Below, in pieces: positions 56,335 through 64,000 of a stretch of 64,000 bases of DNA (position 1 is the stretch's first letter; each line of letters begins with the position of its first letter). The position numbers were made by a program, and so were the translations under genes. The stretch comes from Pseudomaricurvus hydrocarbonicus (lineage in GTDB: Bacteria; Pseudomonadota; Gammaproteobacteria; Pseudomonadales; Cellvibrionaceae), in the NCBI RefSeq assembly GCF_011602365.1, contig NZ_JAAONZ010000004.1:372001-436000 (forward strand), read 5' to 3'. Under the pieces are notes generated by a model, which saw only the letters and a program-made list of their open reading frames with translations, had not been told where the DNA came from and did not search any database.

Positions 56335-57252
56335 TTATTTCTGGGACTGAACGTACTGCATGGCCTTGGTCAGGAATTTTTCAGTCTGCTTCGACCCGGA
56401 CTCAAGCTCGCTTTGCTTGGAGGTGTCGCTCACACCATCCCACTTAGCGAGAACAGCTTCAGGGCTCTGCTCTTCTTTTGGAATAAACACACCGTCAGTT
56501 TCGAACAAACGGGTTGAAGCGTAACCGCCAGCACCAGCACACAGAATGAAACGGTTTGGAGCATCTTCATGCACCAGAGTCAAGGCACCAGCAGTCACGG
56601 CTTCAGGCTGCAACATTGCCAAAATTTCTGGTGGCATCAGATCTTCAGTCATGCGGGTTGCCGCTGTAGGAGCCAGAGCATTAACACGGATGTCGTACTT
56701 CGCCCCCTCCAAAACCAGGGTATTCATGAAACCCAGCACCGCCATTTTGGCGGCACCGTAGTTGGTTTGACCGAAATTACCGTACATGCCGGAAGACGAT
56801 GTGGTCATAACAATTCGACCGTAATTTTGCTCGCGCATAATGTCCCATACCGCTTTGGTACAGTTCACACTGCCCATAACGTGGACATCCATCACCAATT
56901 GGAAGTCAGCAATTTCCATTTTGGCGAAGCTTTTATCACGCAGGATGCCGGCGTTGTTAATCAGGATATCAACGCGCCCCCACTTATCCATGGTTTGCTT
57001 AACCATGTCTTGCACTTCACTGAAATTAGCAACGTTGGCACCGTGAGCCAGAGCTTCGCCACCCATCTCTTCAATCAGAGCAACAACTTCTTTAGCTGCA
57101 TCGGAGGAGTTACCGCTACCATCACGGGCTCCACCCAGATCGTTAACGACAACCTTGGCACCACGACGAGCTAATTCAAGCGCATGTGAACGCCCCAAGC
57201 CATTACCGGCACCAGTAACAATCGCAACGCGACCTTCAAAGCTAACAGACAT
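56335..57252 (-). CDS. SDR-family 3-hydroxyacyl-CoA dehydrogenase (HSD17B4-like)
   Basis: A 305-residue short-chain dehydrogenase. The NAD-binding loop TGAGNGLGRSHALEL is at residues 12-26, NNAG follows near 97, and the catalytic Ser-Tyr-Lys is TTSSSGMYG and NYGAAK. Length and extra C-terminal segment resemble the dehydrogenase part of peroxisomal multifunctional enzyme 2 (GGARDGSGNSSDAAKEVVALI is shared wording), which oxidises (R)-3-hydroxyacyl-CoA. With the neighbouring MaoC hydratase it would replace the FadB-type (S)-route. Cytoplasmic. Confidence 0.9.
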   Translation of the reverse strand: MSVSFEGRVAIVTGAGNGLGRSHALELARRGAKVVVNDLGGARDGSGNSSDAAKEVVALIEEMGGEALAHGANVANFSEVQDMVKQTMDKWGRVDILINNAGILRDKSFAKMEIADFQLVMDVHVMGSVNCTKAVWDIMREQNYGRIVMTTSSSGMYGNFGQTNYGAAKMAVLGFMNTLVLEGAKYDIRVNALAPTAATRMTEDLMPPEILAMLQPEAVTAGALTLVHEDAPNRFILCAGAGGYASTRLFETDGVFIPKEEQSPEAVLAKWDGVSDTSKQSELESGSKQTEKFLTKAMQYVQSQK

Positions 57253-57296
57253 AATTTACTTCCTTCTTAACAAATTCAGATCTGGATAGAGGTAGC

Positions 57297-57752
57297 TTAA
57301 GCCACCATTTGCATGCCAATCCACACCGCTTTAAGTGCAGGCTTTTCCACACCTTCGATTTCAATGGTCACTTCAGTCTTGGTAACAAACTGACCAGGAT
57401 TCTTTTCGACAATCTCCAGATTCTTAGCCCGTGCACGAATACGGCTATTCACTTTTACCGGAGAGAGGAAACGTACGGAATCGAAGCCGTAGTTTATCCC
57501 CATGTAGACACCCTCAATGGCCATACCAAACTCTTCAGAGAAATGAGACAGCATGGACAGAGACAAAAAGCCATGAGCAATAGTAGTGCCAAAAGGTGTT
57601 TCCTTGGCTTTTTCCGGATCTACATGGATAAATTGATGATCATGAGTACAGTCAGCAAACTGGTCAATCTGATCCTGAGTAACGGTAAACCATTCCGTTG
57701 GTTCAGACTCACGGCCAATGTATTGCTCAATTTCATCTTTCTTGATCAGCAT
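57297..57752 (-). CDS. MaoC-like (R)-specific enoyl-CoA hydratase
   Basis: A 151-residue single hot-dog hydratase of the MaoC/hydratase-2 family, adding water to trans-2-enoyl-CoA. The catalytic segment is FADCTHDHQFIHVDPEKA with its Asp and His, followed by TTIAHGFLSLSML. Single-domain length suits the bacterial proteins. It lies between the acyl-CoA dehydrogenase and the SDR with gaps of 53 and 44 nt, so it acts in the same pathway. Confidence 0.94.
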   Translation of the reverse strand: MLIKKDEIEQYIGRESEPTEWFTVTQDQIDQFADCTHDHQFIHVDPEKAKETPFGTTIAHGFLSLSMLSHFSEEFGMAIEGVYMGINYGFDSVRFLSPVKVNSRIRARAKNLEIVEKNPGQFVTKTEVTIEIEGVEKPALKAVWIGMQMVA

Positions 57753-57805
57753 AATACTCTCTCACTTATTGTTGTGGGTTAAAAAATCAAAACCGTGCCA
57801 AAAGC

Positions 57806-59611
57806 TTAAAACCACTCTTCCTGCATTTCATAAGTAGTGTCGTCCAGATCACAAAGAATCTTCGACCAGACATTAATTTCAGGCAGTTCAAAACGATAGA
57901 AGTATTTAAGAGCCTGTAATTTACCCTTATAAAACTTCTGATCATCTTCATGTGGATTTCCGGCCAGAGCTTTACTGGCAACAATACCCTGCTTCAACCA
58001 GATCCAGGCGACAACCACATTGCCAAACAGCTCCAGATACTTCACAGAGTTTGCCAATGCCAGATCGATGTTCTTCTCAGCCATGGCGCCCAACAGCACT
58101 TCAGTTGTGCTTTTCAGTGTTTGAATCGCCTCTGTCAGCTCTTTGGCAAAACCGGCAACGGCAGCATCTGTAGAGGCTTCATTAATGGTTTTCTCCATTT
58201 CGGCGAGACAGGCCTGATAACCAGCCATGCCACCCATTGGCACCTTGCGCGCCAATAAATCGAGAGACTGAACCCCATAGGTACCTTCATGAATCGGATT
58301 GAGGCGGTTGTCGCGGTAGAACATCTCCACCGGATGCTCGTTGATATAACCGTGACCACCCAACACCTGAATCGCCAGGCTGTTGGCGCGGGGGCCATAT
58401 TCTGAAGGCCATGACTTAATGATTGGCGTGAGGAAATCCAGCAACAAGTGGGCCTTTTGACGCTCCTCTTCCGTCGGTGCAGTACGCTCATCGTCCGACA
58501 GTTGAGCGCCCAGCAGGCAAAGTGCGTAAGCCCCTTCGGCATAGGCCTTTTGGGCTAACAACATACGGCGCACATCCGGGTGCTGGATGATATTGACGGG
58601 GGGCGACTGAGGGTCTTTACACGATGCCAAACGCCCCTGAGGCCGCTCTCGAGCGTAATCCAGAGAGTATTGGTAACCGGTCATGGCGGTCACGGCCGCA
58701 GCGGTCCCGACCATCACCCGCGCTTCATTCATCATATGAAACATGTAACGCAAGCCCTGATTCTCTTCGCCCACCAGATAGGCAACCGCTCCGTCTTTTT
58801 CGCCAAAGCTCATCGCACAGGATGTCTGCCCCCGGCCGCCCATTTTGTGGAACAATCCCGCCAGCCAAACATCGTTGCGCGCCCCCAGAGAGCCGTCATC
58901 ATTGACCAGAAACTTCGGCACGATGAACAAGGAGATGCCTTTCACACCTTTGGGAGCACCTTTAACGCGCGCCAACACCAGGTGGACAATGTTCTCATTC
59001 AGTTCATGGTCGCCACCGGAGATAAAAATTTTGTTGCCCGCAACGCGATAAGTACCGTCACCATGGGCCGTGGCACTGGTGGTTAAATCGGCCAGTCCGG
59101 AGCCGGCACTGGGTTCCGTCATCGCCATGGTGCCGGCGAAACGGCCTTCTCGCATAGGCGTAACCCACTTTTCAATTTGCTCTGGGGTTCCGTGGGCTTC
59201 GATGAGATTGCAGTTGGCGTTGGTGAGTCCGGTGTAACCCATCATGGTGCCCCCGGCGGCGGACAGGAACGCGCCAGTTGCATTCGCAGCAATACGCGGA
59301 AGCTGCATACCCCCCAGCTCATAATCGGCGGTGGGACAGGACAGTCCCGACTCAATCACAGCCTGAACGGCTGTCTTGATCTCGGGCAACATGTGAACGT
59401 TTTGACCGTCGAAAGTGGGCTCATTGGTGTCGACTTTCTGGCGGATGGGCAGAAAATACTTTTCGGCAACCGTGCGTGCGGTCTCCATGGCTGCGTTGAA
59501 GGTTTCACGACTGTGGTCTGCGTAGCGGGGGCGCTGTGTCATGGCCTCGGCATCAAAGAGCTCATACAGCATAAATTCAAGATCGCGGGCATTCAGAACG
59601 GGAGCTACCAC
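57806..59611 (-). CDS. Acyl-CoA dehydrogenase (DmdC/FadE-type, long form)
   Basis: A 601-residue FAD enzyme that introduces the 2,3-double bond in acyl-CoA. The three-domain dehydrogenase core has TMAMTEPSAGSGLADL and the catalytic base E442 in PIHEGTYGVQSLDLLARK. About 120 C-terminal residues form the extra domain found in long acyl-CoA dehydrogenases (ending DTTYEMQEEWF). I start at the GTG at 59611, with GAGGTG 7 nt upstream; the GTG at 59620 is an alternative. First gene of the beta-oxidation operon, divergent from the MmyB-like regulator. Confidence 0.94.
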   Translation of the reverse strand: MVAPVLNARDLEFMLYELFDAEAMTQRPRYADHSRETFNAAMETARTVAEKYFLPIRQKVDTNEPTFDGQNVHMLPEIKTAVQAVIESGLSCPTADYELGGMQLPRIAANATGAFLSAAGGTMMGYTGLTNANCNLIEAHGTPEQIEKWVTPMREGRFAGTMAMTEPSAGSGLADLTTSATAHGDGTYRVAGNKIFISGGDHELNENIVHLVLARVKGAPKGVKGISLFIVPKFLVNDDGSLGARNDVWLAGLFHKMGGRGQTSCAMSFGEKDGAVAYLVGEENQGLRYMFHMMNEARVMVGTAAAVTAMTGYQYSLDYARERPQGRLASCKDPQSPPVNIIQHPDVRRMLLAQKAYAEGAYALCLLGAQLSDDERTAPTEEERQKAHLLLDFLTPIIKSWPSEYGPRANSLAIQVLGGHGYINEHPVEMFYRDNRLNPIHEGTYGVQSLDLLARKVPMGGMAGYQACLAEMEKTINEASTDAAVAGFAKELTEAIQTLKSTTEVLLGAMAEKNIDLALANSVKYLELFGNVVVAWIWLKQGIVASKALAGNPHEDDQKFYKGKLQALKYFYRFELPEINVWSKILCDLDDTTYEMQEEWF

Positions 59612-59681
59612 GGTTATCACCTCATCATTGTCTTAGTTATGGCTGCTATTGTGCCGCTGTGGACCCGTGCCCACCATGACA

Positions 59682-59691
59682 TGACATGTCA
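59682..59691. promoter_or_regulatory. Palindrome TGACATGTCA upstream of beta-oxidation operon
   Basis: A perfect 10-bp palindrome inside CATGACATGACATGTCAGG, 71 nt before the operon start and 163 nt before the MmyB-like gene. Position between divergent genes suggests an operator. Confidence 0.45.
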
Positions 59692-59853
59692 GGATAAACC
59701 CCTATACAATGCAGTCCTTGCATCTGCTGTTGGCACCTGAATATTGACGACTTACAGAAACACGGCACTTCGTATACAGTTCCCTACTGATAAGAAACGG
59801 CCTATTTACACCGCACCCAATAATACGACTGAATAAACAGAGAGAATGTCAGT

Positions 59854-60690
59854 ATGGCAGAGAGTTCCGTTGAGCCGACGTTTGGGCATTTCCTCCGATT
59901 CTGGAGAAATGTCCACAAACTCAGTCAAGAGGAATTGGCCCATCGCCTGAACAGTTCCCCGCGCCACATCAGCCGGCTGGAAAACGGCAGCAGCCGTCCC
60001 AGTGAAACCATGATTGAAGACATTGCGCAGGCCATGAGCATGGGAGAACGGGACCGAAATCACCTGCGTATCGCGGCAGGTTACAGCCCGCAGCAGCAGC
60101 ACACCGACTTCCATGCCCCGCAATTCAAATGGCTGCGTAAGGCCATGCGACTCACCTTACGCGCCATGGACCCCTACCCCACGACCTTGATGGACAGCGC
60201 AGGCAGTATCCTGATGGTGAACCGGGCCTGGGTCGGTTTTTATCGAACCACCATTCCGGCGGCCCAGTTGGATAAAGTCACCAACCACTTCGACTTCCTC
60301 TTCAGCCGACAGGGGGCCGGGACCATATTAAGCGGCTGGGAAGATACGCTGTCGATGATTGTCATGTCGCTCAAACAAGACCTGATGTTTAATGAATCAC
60401 CGGAGAAGGTCATCATTCTCGAAAAGCTGCTGAACAACCCCAAGGTCCCAGACGATTGGGCCCAGAGGGCCGCAAAACTGGAGCCTATGGCCAGCTTTCG
60501 AGTCCAGGCGGATTATCAGGGCGCCCTGCGGCGTTTTTACAGTGTCAGCCAGATTGTCGGTGCCCACGGCCCGACAGCTTATCTGTCAGAGCCCAAGCTC
60601 ACGATCAGCACCCTCTACCCGGAAGATGACGACCTGGATGTGTCAGGTCTGGCCGAAGGCAACCTGAGCCACCCGCTGCTTTTATACTGA
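59854..60690 (+). CDS. XRE-family regulator with MmyB-like ligand domain
   Basis: A 278-residue regulator. The N-terminal XRE helix-turn-helix (about 12-72) reads LSQEELAHRLNSSPRHISRLENGSSRPS. The C-terminal PAS-like MmyB domain (about 105-270) includes YPTTLMDSAGSILMVNRAWVGF and FRVQADYQGALRRFY. I recall a fatty-acid-bound structure for this family, which would suit a sensor for the divergent beta-oxidation operon; treat that as recall. Probably represses or activates that operon from the 242-nt spacer. Confidence 0.88.
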   Translation: MAESSVEPTFGHFLRFWRNVHKLSQEELAHRLNSSPRHISRLENGSSRPSETMIEDIAQAMSMGERDRNHLRIAAGYSPQQQHTDFHAPQFKWLRKAMRLTLRAMDPYPTTLMDSAGSILMVNRAWVGFYRTTIPAAQLDKVTNHFDFLFSRQGAGTILSGWEDTLSMIVMSLKQDLMFNESPEKVIILEKLLNNPKVPDDWAQRAAKLEPMASFRVQADYQGALRRFYSVSQIVGAHGPTAYLSEPKLTISTLYPEDDDLDVSGLAEGNLSHPLLLY

Positions 60691-60837
60691 GGCCCGCTTC
60701 AAACTAAAGAACCTTGCTGCCAGGGCTGACAGCGAACGGCAACCACTGACGCACATAACACCTTCTGACCGGATGAGTTCGACCACAACAGATTCCAACT
60801 TCATGTTTGTTAACAACGTAAGGGAAAGGCCCACATT

Positions 60838-61854
60838 ATGGACCCCATCACCCAAGGTGTTTTAGGCGGGATCATCGCCCAGACCAAGAGCAACCCCAAA
60901 GACCTGGCCAAAGCCGCTACTTTGGGAGCCCTGGCAGGCATGGCGCCAGACCTGGACGTGCTGATCCGCTCACCGGGCGACCCACTGCTGGCACTGGAAT
61001 ACCACCGGCACTTTACCCACTCCCTGTTTTTCACCCCTTTTGGGGGGCTTATCTGTGCCCTGGTCCTGCACCCGCTTTTGGGCCGGCGCTGGGGGCTGTC
61101 CTGGTGGCAGACCTTGATGTGGTGCTGGCTGGGCTATGCCACTCACGGACTGCTCGACGCCTGCACCAGCTATGGCACCCAACTCCTCTGGCCTGTGAGC
61201 CAAAAAAGGTTCGCCTGGGACACCATCTCCGTTATAGACCCGTTAATTACAATTCCCATGCTGGCGCTTACCCTGCTGGCGTCGCGCTTCAAACGAAAAA
61301 CCTATGCCTACTGCGGTATTCTGTGGGGTGCTGTCTATATGGGGCTGGCTTATGTTCAGCACGAGCGCGCCCTCGCCCTGGGTCACCAACTGGCGCAGCA
61401 ACGGGGGCACGCCCCCCTCAGGCTGGAGGCCAAACCCAGCTTCGCCAATATCGTGGTCTGGAAAATCGTTTACGAAACCGAGGATCATTTCTACGTCGAC
61501 GCGGTCAATCCCGGCTTGAGGCAACCCACCCTCTGGCCCGGTGACGATATCGCCAAGCTGAATACCCGGCGCGACCTTCCCTGGCTCACACCCGGCTCCC
61601 AACAAGCGAACGACATTGAACGCTTCCGCTGGTTTTCCGACGGCTACATCGCACAGGACAAACAGAACCCTTTTCAGGTGGTAGACATTCGATACTCCAT
61701 GCTGCCCCAACAGATTGCCCCCCTGTGGGGTATCCGTCTCTCCCCCGATGCCAGTCCCCAGGAGTTCGCCGAGTATTACACCCAGCGGGACAACAGCGGG
61801 TTGGCGCTGAAGCGTTTAATCCGCATGATGTTTGCACCTCATCCCCAGCAATGA
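60838..61854 (+). CDS. Membrane-bound metal-dependent hydrolase, YdjM/DUF457 family
   Basis: A 338-residue inner-membrane protein of the LexA-regulated YdjM-like family. The N-terminal motif MDPITQGVLGG is typical, with metal-ligand candidates in PDLDVL, HRHFTHS and GYATHGLLDACTSYGTQLLWP. Four or so membrane helices fill residues 20-190, then a soluble C-terminal domain. Activity is predicted from the family only. No LexA box was identified upstream. Confidence 0.85.
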   Translation: MDPITQGVLGGIIAQTKSNPKDLAKAATLGALAGMAPDLDVLIRSPGDPLLALEYHRHFTHSLFFTPFGGLICALVLHPLLGRRWGLSWWQTLMWCWLGYATHGLLDACTSYGTQLLWPVSQKRFAWDTISVIDPLITIPMLALTLLASRFKRKTYAYCGILWGAVYMGLAYVQHERALALGHQLAQQRGHAPLRLEAKPSFANIVVWKIVYETEDHFYVDAVNPGLRQPTLWPGDDIAKLNTRRDLPWLTPGSQQANDIERFRWFSDGYIAQDKQNPFQVVDIRYSMLPQQIAPLWGIRLSPDASPQEFAEYYTQRDNSGLALKRLIRMMFAPHPQQ

Positions 61855-61972
61855 CGCTCTGGAGAACTTCCATCATCTGCTGTGAAACGGTAAAATTCGC
61901 GGCTATTTAGCAATCCAGCTTTTCGATAACGCGAGTATTCGAGACTTTTAATAAGACAACCGGGATCACACC

Positions 61973-62689
61973 ATGGGCAGAGCCTATCAAAACCGCAAAG
62001 ACTCCATGGCCAAGACGGCCGATCAAAAATCCAAGGTATACAGCAAGTACGGACGTGAAATTTACGTCTGCGCCAAAAAAGGTGGTATTGACCCCGACGG
62101 CAACCTGGCACTGCGCGGTTTGATTGATCGTGCCAAAAAAGATCAGGTGCCCGCTCACGTTATTGACAAAGCGATAGAAAAGGCCAAAGGCGGTGGCGGT
62201 GAAGATTTCGACATCGCCCGTTACGAAGGTTTTGGCCCCGGCAACTGCATGGTGATCGTTGAGTGCCTGACCGACAACCCAAACCGCACGTTTGGCGATG
62301 TGCGCCAATGTTTCACCAAAACCAAAACCAAGATAGGCACCCAGGGCTCCGTCAGCCACATGTTTGATCAGTCCGCTATTTTTGTCTACCCGGGCGATGA
62401 CGAAGAGGCCGTACTGGAAGCGTTAATGATGGACGATGTGGATGTCACGGACATCGAGTGCGAAGACGGCATGATCACTATTTTTGCACCGCACACGGAG
62501 TTTTTTAAAGCCAAACAGGCCCTGAACAATGCCTTCGGTGAAATAGATTTTGAAGTTGCCGAGATTCAGTTTGTGCCACAAACCACCACCCCGATCGAAA
62601 GCGATGATGTTGAGATGTTTGAGAAATTCCTCGACATGCTCAATGATGTGGACGATGTACAGCGCGTGTACCATAACGCCGAAATCTAA
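61973..62689 (+). CDS. YebC/PmpR family DNA-binding protein, YeeN subtype
   Basis: A 238-residue YebC-family protein. The pattern [23 protein letters not shown], then [18 protein letters not shown] and [14 protein letters not shown], matches E. coli YeeN more closely than YebC itself. YebC proteins are thought to regulate transcription or relieve ribosome stalling; the precise role of YeeN types is open. The C-terminal ending [12 protein letters not shown] is family-typical. A terminator follows at 62738. Confidence 0.92.
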   Translation: MGRAYQNRKDSMAKTADQKSKVYSKYGREIYVCAKKGGIDPDGNLALRGLIDRAKKDQVPAHVIDKAIEKAKGGGGEDFDIARYEGFGPGNCMVIVECLTDNPNRTFGDVRQCFTKTKTKIGTQGSVSHMFDQSAIFVYPGDDEEAVLEALMMDDVDVTDIECEDGMITIFAPHTEFFKAKQALNNAFGEIDFEVAEIQFVPQTTTPIESDDVEMFEKFLDMLNDVDDVQRVYHNAEI

Positions 62690-62737
62690 TGGCTGGCATG
62701 CTTTCAGTAACCAACTGAAACACGTATAAACAGAACG

Positions 62738-62759
62738 GGCGCTAATAGCGCCTGTTTTT
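62738..62759 (+). terminator. Rho-independent terminator of the YeeN-type gene
   Basis: GGCGCT (62738-62743), AAT, AGCGCC (62747-62752), then TGTTTTT. A short GC-rich stem with T-tail 49 nt after the stop codon. Confidence 0.8.
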
Positions 62760-63017
62760 GTTCAAATGCTTCTGAAGAGGCAACAATGCAACCACTCCAC
62801 AGCACTCACTGCGACTTAAGGCCCCGCAGATACAGACCCAGCCCTCTGAATCCCACACCAGCTCGGATATACGCAAGTTTGGCCCTCTGAAGAGAGAACG
62901 GTAAGCATGGTACATGTTGTATGCCTTGCCCTTGCTGAAAAGCACCGAGTTATGCCCAGGAACACATAAAACTGCCTGGACGCAAACCCTCGTCAGGCAA
63001 AACGCTACGATGTTCTC
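62742..63017 (-). pseudogene. Apparent remnant of a GH43-type glycosidase (C-terminal part)
   Basis: On the minus strand an open stretch reads VPGHNSVLFSKGKAYNMYHAY, given here as PGHNSV...YNMYHAY, then GPNLRISELVWDSEGW. That order (PGHNS, YHAY, L.I..L.WD..GW) is what I recall from the last blade of GH43 arabinanase or xylosidase propellers. No upstream catalytic domain is present: the frame meets a stop at 63018-63020. Downstream of SEGW the sequence (VCICGALSRSECC) no longer looks like the family. I read it as a decayed fragment, overlapping the terminator at 62738. Confidence 0.5.
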
Positions 63018-63228
63018 TCATGCGGATTTTTAGTCAATCACACCAACGACTGGCAAACCGGCATTTCCGACAATGATGCATTAAAGGATTGCCCCCACTT
63101 TCCTGCCCATATCTATCTCTCTGTGAAATCCCTTGCACAGCACTTAGTTCATATATAAACTAATATACTTCACATGTGAACTATAAACACAAACGACCAC
63201 CAAGAATCTTTACTAAAAGGAATTAAGT

Positions 63229-63672
63229 ATGAGCCAGTTCTTATCGATGTTTCAGCAAATGGGGAGCAAGGAGTTTTCTCAAGGTATAGGGGCCTTAGCA
63301 CCCTACTTCTCGACTATTGATCCTGAAGTGTCGGATTATCGCCCGAGTTACTGTGAAATGAACCTTCGCAATCAGGTAAAAGTCCAGAATCACCTGGGAA
63401 GTATTCATGCTATAGCGATATGTAATGCCGCAGAATTAGTCGCCGGCCTGGCCACAGACGCATCCATTCCAGCCAATGCACGCTGGATTGCACAAGCCAT
63501 GAATGTTCAATATCTGGCGAAAGCCAAAACTGATTTGAAGGTTGTCTGCGATGCCGCACACATAAATTTTTCTCTCCCTGGGGAAGTCACTGTTCCTGTC
63601 GCCGCATATGACTTCGCAGGAACCAAGTGCTTCAACGCAGAGATTACGATGAATATTAAACATGCGGGCTGA
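63229..63672 (+). CDS. DUF4442/hot-dog fold protein
   Basis: A 147-residue single hot-dog protein of the DUF4442 group, related to PaaI-type thioesterases. Indicators are VSDYRPSYCEMNLRNQVKVQNHLGSIHAIAICNAAELVAGL (in part: NHLGSIHAIAICNAAELV), where the N-H-x-G-x-I-H-A pattern lies over the usual active-site helix, and a final strand CFNAEITMNIKH. Catalysis is not proven for the family. It is convergent with a MarR gene, which may regulate it. Confidence 0.85.
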   Translation: MSQFLSMFQQMGSKEFSQGIGALAPYFSTIDPEVSDYRPSYCEMNLRNQVKVQNHLGSIHAIAICNAAELVAGLATDASIPANARWIAQAMNVQYLAKAKTDLKVVCDAAHINFSLPGEVTVPVAAYDFAGTKCFNAEITMNIKHAG

Positions 63673-63690
63673 ACGTTCGGACCGTTAAAC

Positions 63691-63723
63691 CTATTTATCT
63701 CATCGAGAGGATGAGATAAATAG
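63691..63723. terminator. Perfect 14-bp hairpin between convergent genes
   Basis: CTATTTATCTCATC (63691-63704), loop GAGAG, GATGAGATAAATAG (63710-63723). It could end transcripts from both sides. No T-run follows. Confidence 0.6.
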
Positions 63724-63746
63724 AATGTCATTCGCATCAAACAGAT

Positions 63747-64000
63747 TTACGAAAATTCTTTAATCAAGTTGTTCAGAAATTTTGTCACGACATCAATCTC
63801 CGTCGTCGACATGCCTGCCGTTAACTTTTTATTAAGCTCTCCAATAAGAGGAAAAACTTCCGGTAACTTGGCCTGACCTTTTGCGGATAGATACAAACGA
63901 GAAGCTCGGCCATCTTCTGGGCAGATTTTTCGATCAATCAGATCATTTTTCATCATCCGCCCCACCAGACCGGTTACAGCAGATTGATTCAATCCGGTGG
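63747..64000 (-). CDS. MarR-family regulator, cut by the window edge
   Basis: The C-terminal 84 residues of a MarR winged-helix protein. TGLNQSAVTGLVGRMMKNDLIDRKICPEDGRASRLYLSAKG (in part: VTGLVGRMMKNDLI, then DGRASRLYLSAKG) is the recognition helix and wing. The rest is the C-terminal dimerisation helix. The start lies beyond 64000, so the length is unknown. It points towards the DUF4442 gene from the opposite strand. Confidence 0.85.
   Translation of the reverse strand, partial: TGLNQSAVTGLVGRMMKNDLIDRKICPEDGRASRLYLSAKGQAKLPEVFPLIGELNKKLTAGMSTTEIDVVTKFLNNLIKEFS

Noticed and set aside
1-64000. CRISPR arrays, tRNA genes, rRNA genes, transposases
   Set aside because: I looked for repeat-spacer arrays, cloverleaf ends and transposase motifs and found none. 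The tandem repeats at 38684 and 43165 have no spacers.

Overview
This window looks like chromosomal core sequence from a marine or aquatic gammaproteobacterium, probably in the Pseudomonadales/Cellvibrionales neighbourhood. The evidence is gene order and family content: rpoE-rseA-rseB-rseC-mucD, lepA-lepB-DUF4845-rnc-era-recO-acpS, sdhE with ygfX, lysS-prfB with the RF2 frameshift, a FinR-type LysR regulator facing fpr, and DUF3581. The genus cannot be fixed by eye. I see no rRNA, tRNA, insertion sequence, prophage or CRISPR array.

Layout. 1-5.3 kb: an IclR regulator faces a two-gene RND efflux operon across a palindrome-rich spacer. 5.4-8.5 kb: translation genes (arfB, cmoA-cmoB) and a flavodoxin. 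8.5-11.2 kb: an untranslated stretch with a possible 38-residue peptide, then a CpxR/CpxA-like two-component pair. 11.3-17.9 kb (minus): lepA, lepB, DUF4845, rnc, era, recO, acpS and a CbiM-like membrane protein; pdxJ is absent from its usual place. 18-23.4 kb (minus): the envelope-stress operon, with two apparent sigma-E promoters and unusually long spacers. 23.8-33 kb: nadB, ygfX/sdhE, ygfZ, ung, a QueD-like fusion and rapA. 33-37.8 kb: a SUKH-fold gene and neighbour, DUF3581, a periplasmic binding protein and finR/fpr. 37.8-42.1 kb: a TetR regulator, an octamer minisatellite, an alpha/beta hydrolase and a TonB-dependent receptor; three related 16-bp palindromes link the regulator to the operon. 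42.3-49.3 kb: an unrecognised gene whose start codon lies in a 13-bp tandem repeat, a thioesterase, lysS-prfB, a nitroreductase and a lipid A acyltransferase. 49.3-54.7 kb: hrpB, an alkaline phosphatase and another binding protein. 55-60.7 kb: a complete four-enzyme beta-oxidation operon of the MaoC/SDR kind, divergent from an MmyB-like regulator. 60.8-64 kb: a membrane hydrolase, a YeeN-type YebC protein, an apparent GH43 glycosidase remnant, a DUF4442 protein and the end of a MarR regulator.

The recurring oddity is non-coding structure: short tandem duplications at gene ends and starts (periods 21, 21, 13, 12 and 8 bp) and long perfect hairpins with 5-nt loops but no T-run downstream of genes. 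The most testable new proposals are the TetR/TonB-receptor regulon with its shared operator, the second sigma-E promoter in front of rseA, and the repeat-borne start codon at 43.17 kb.
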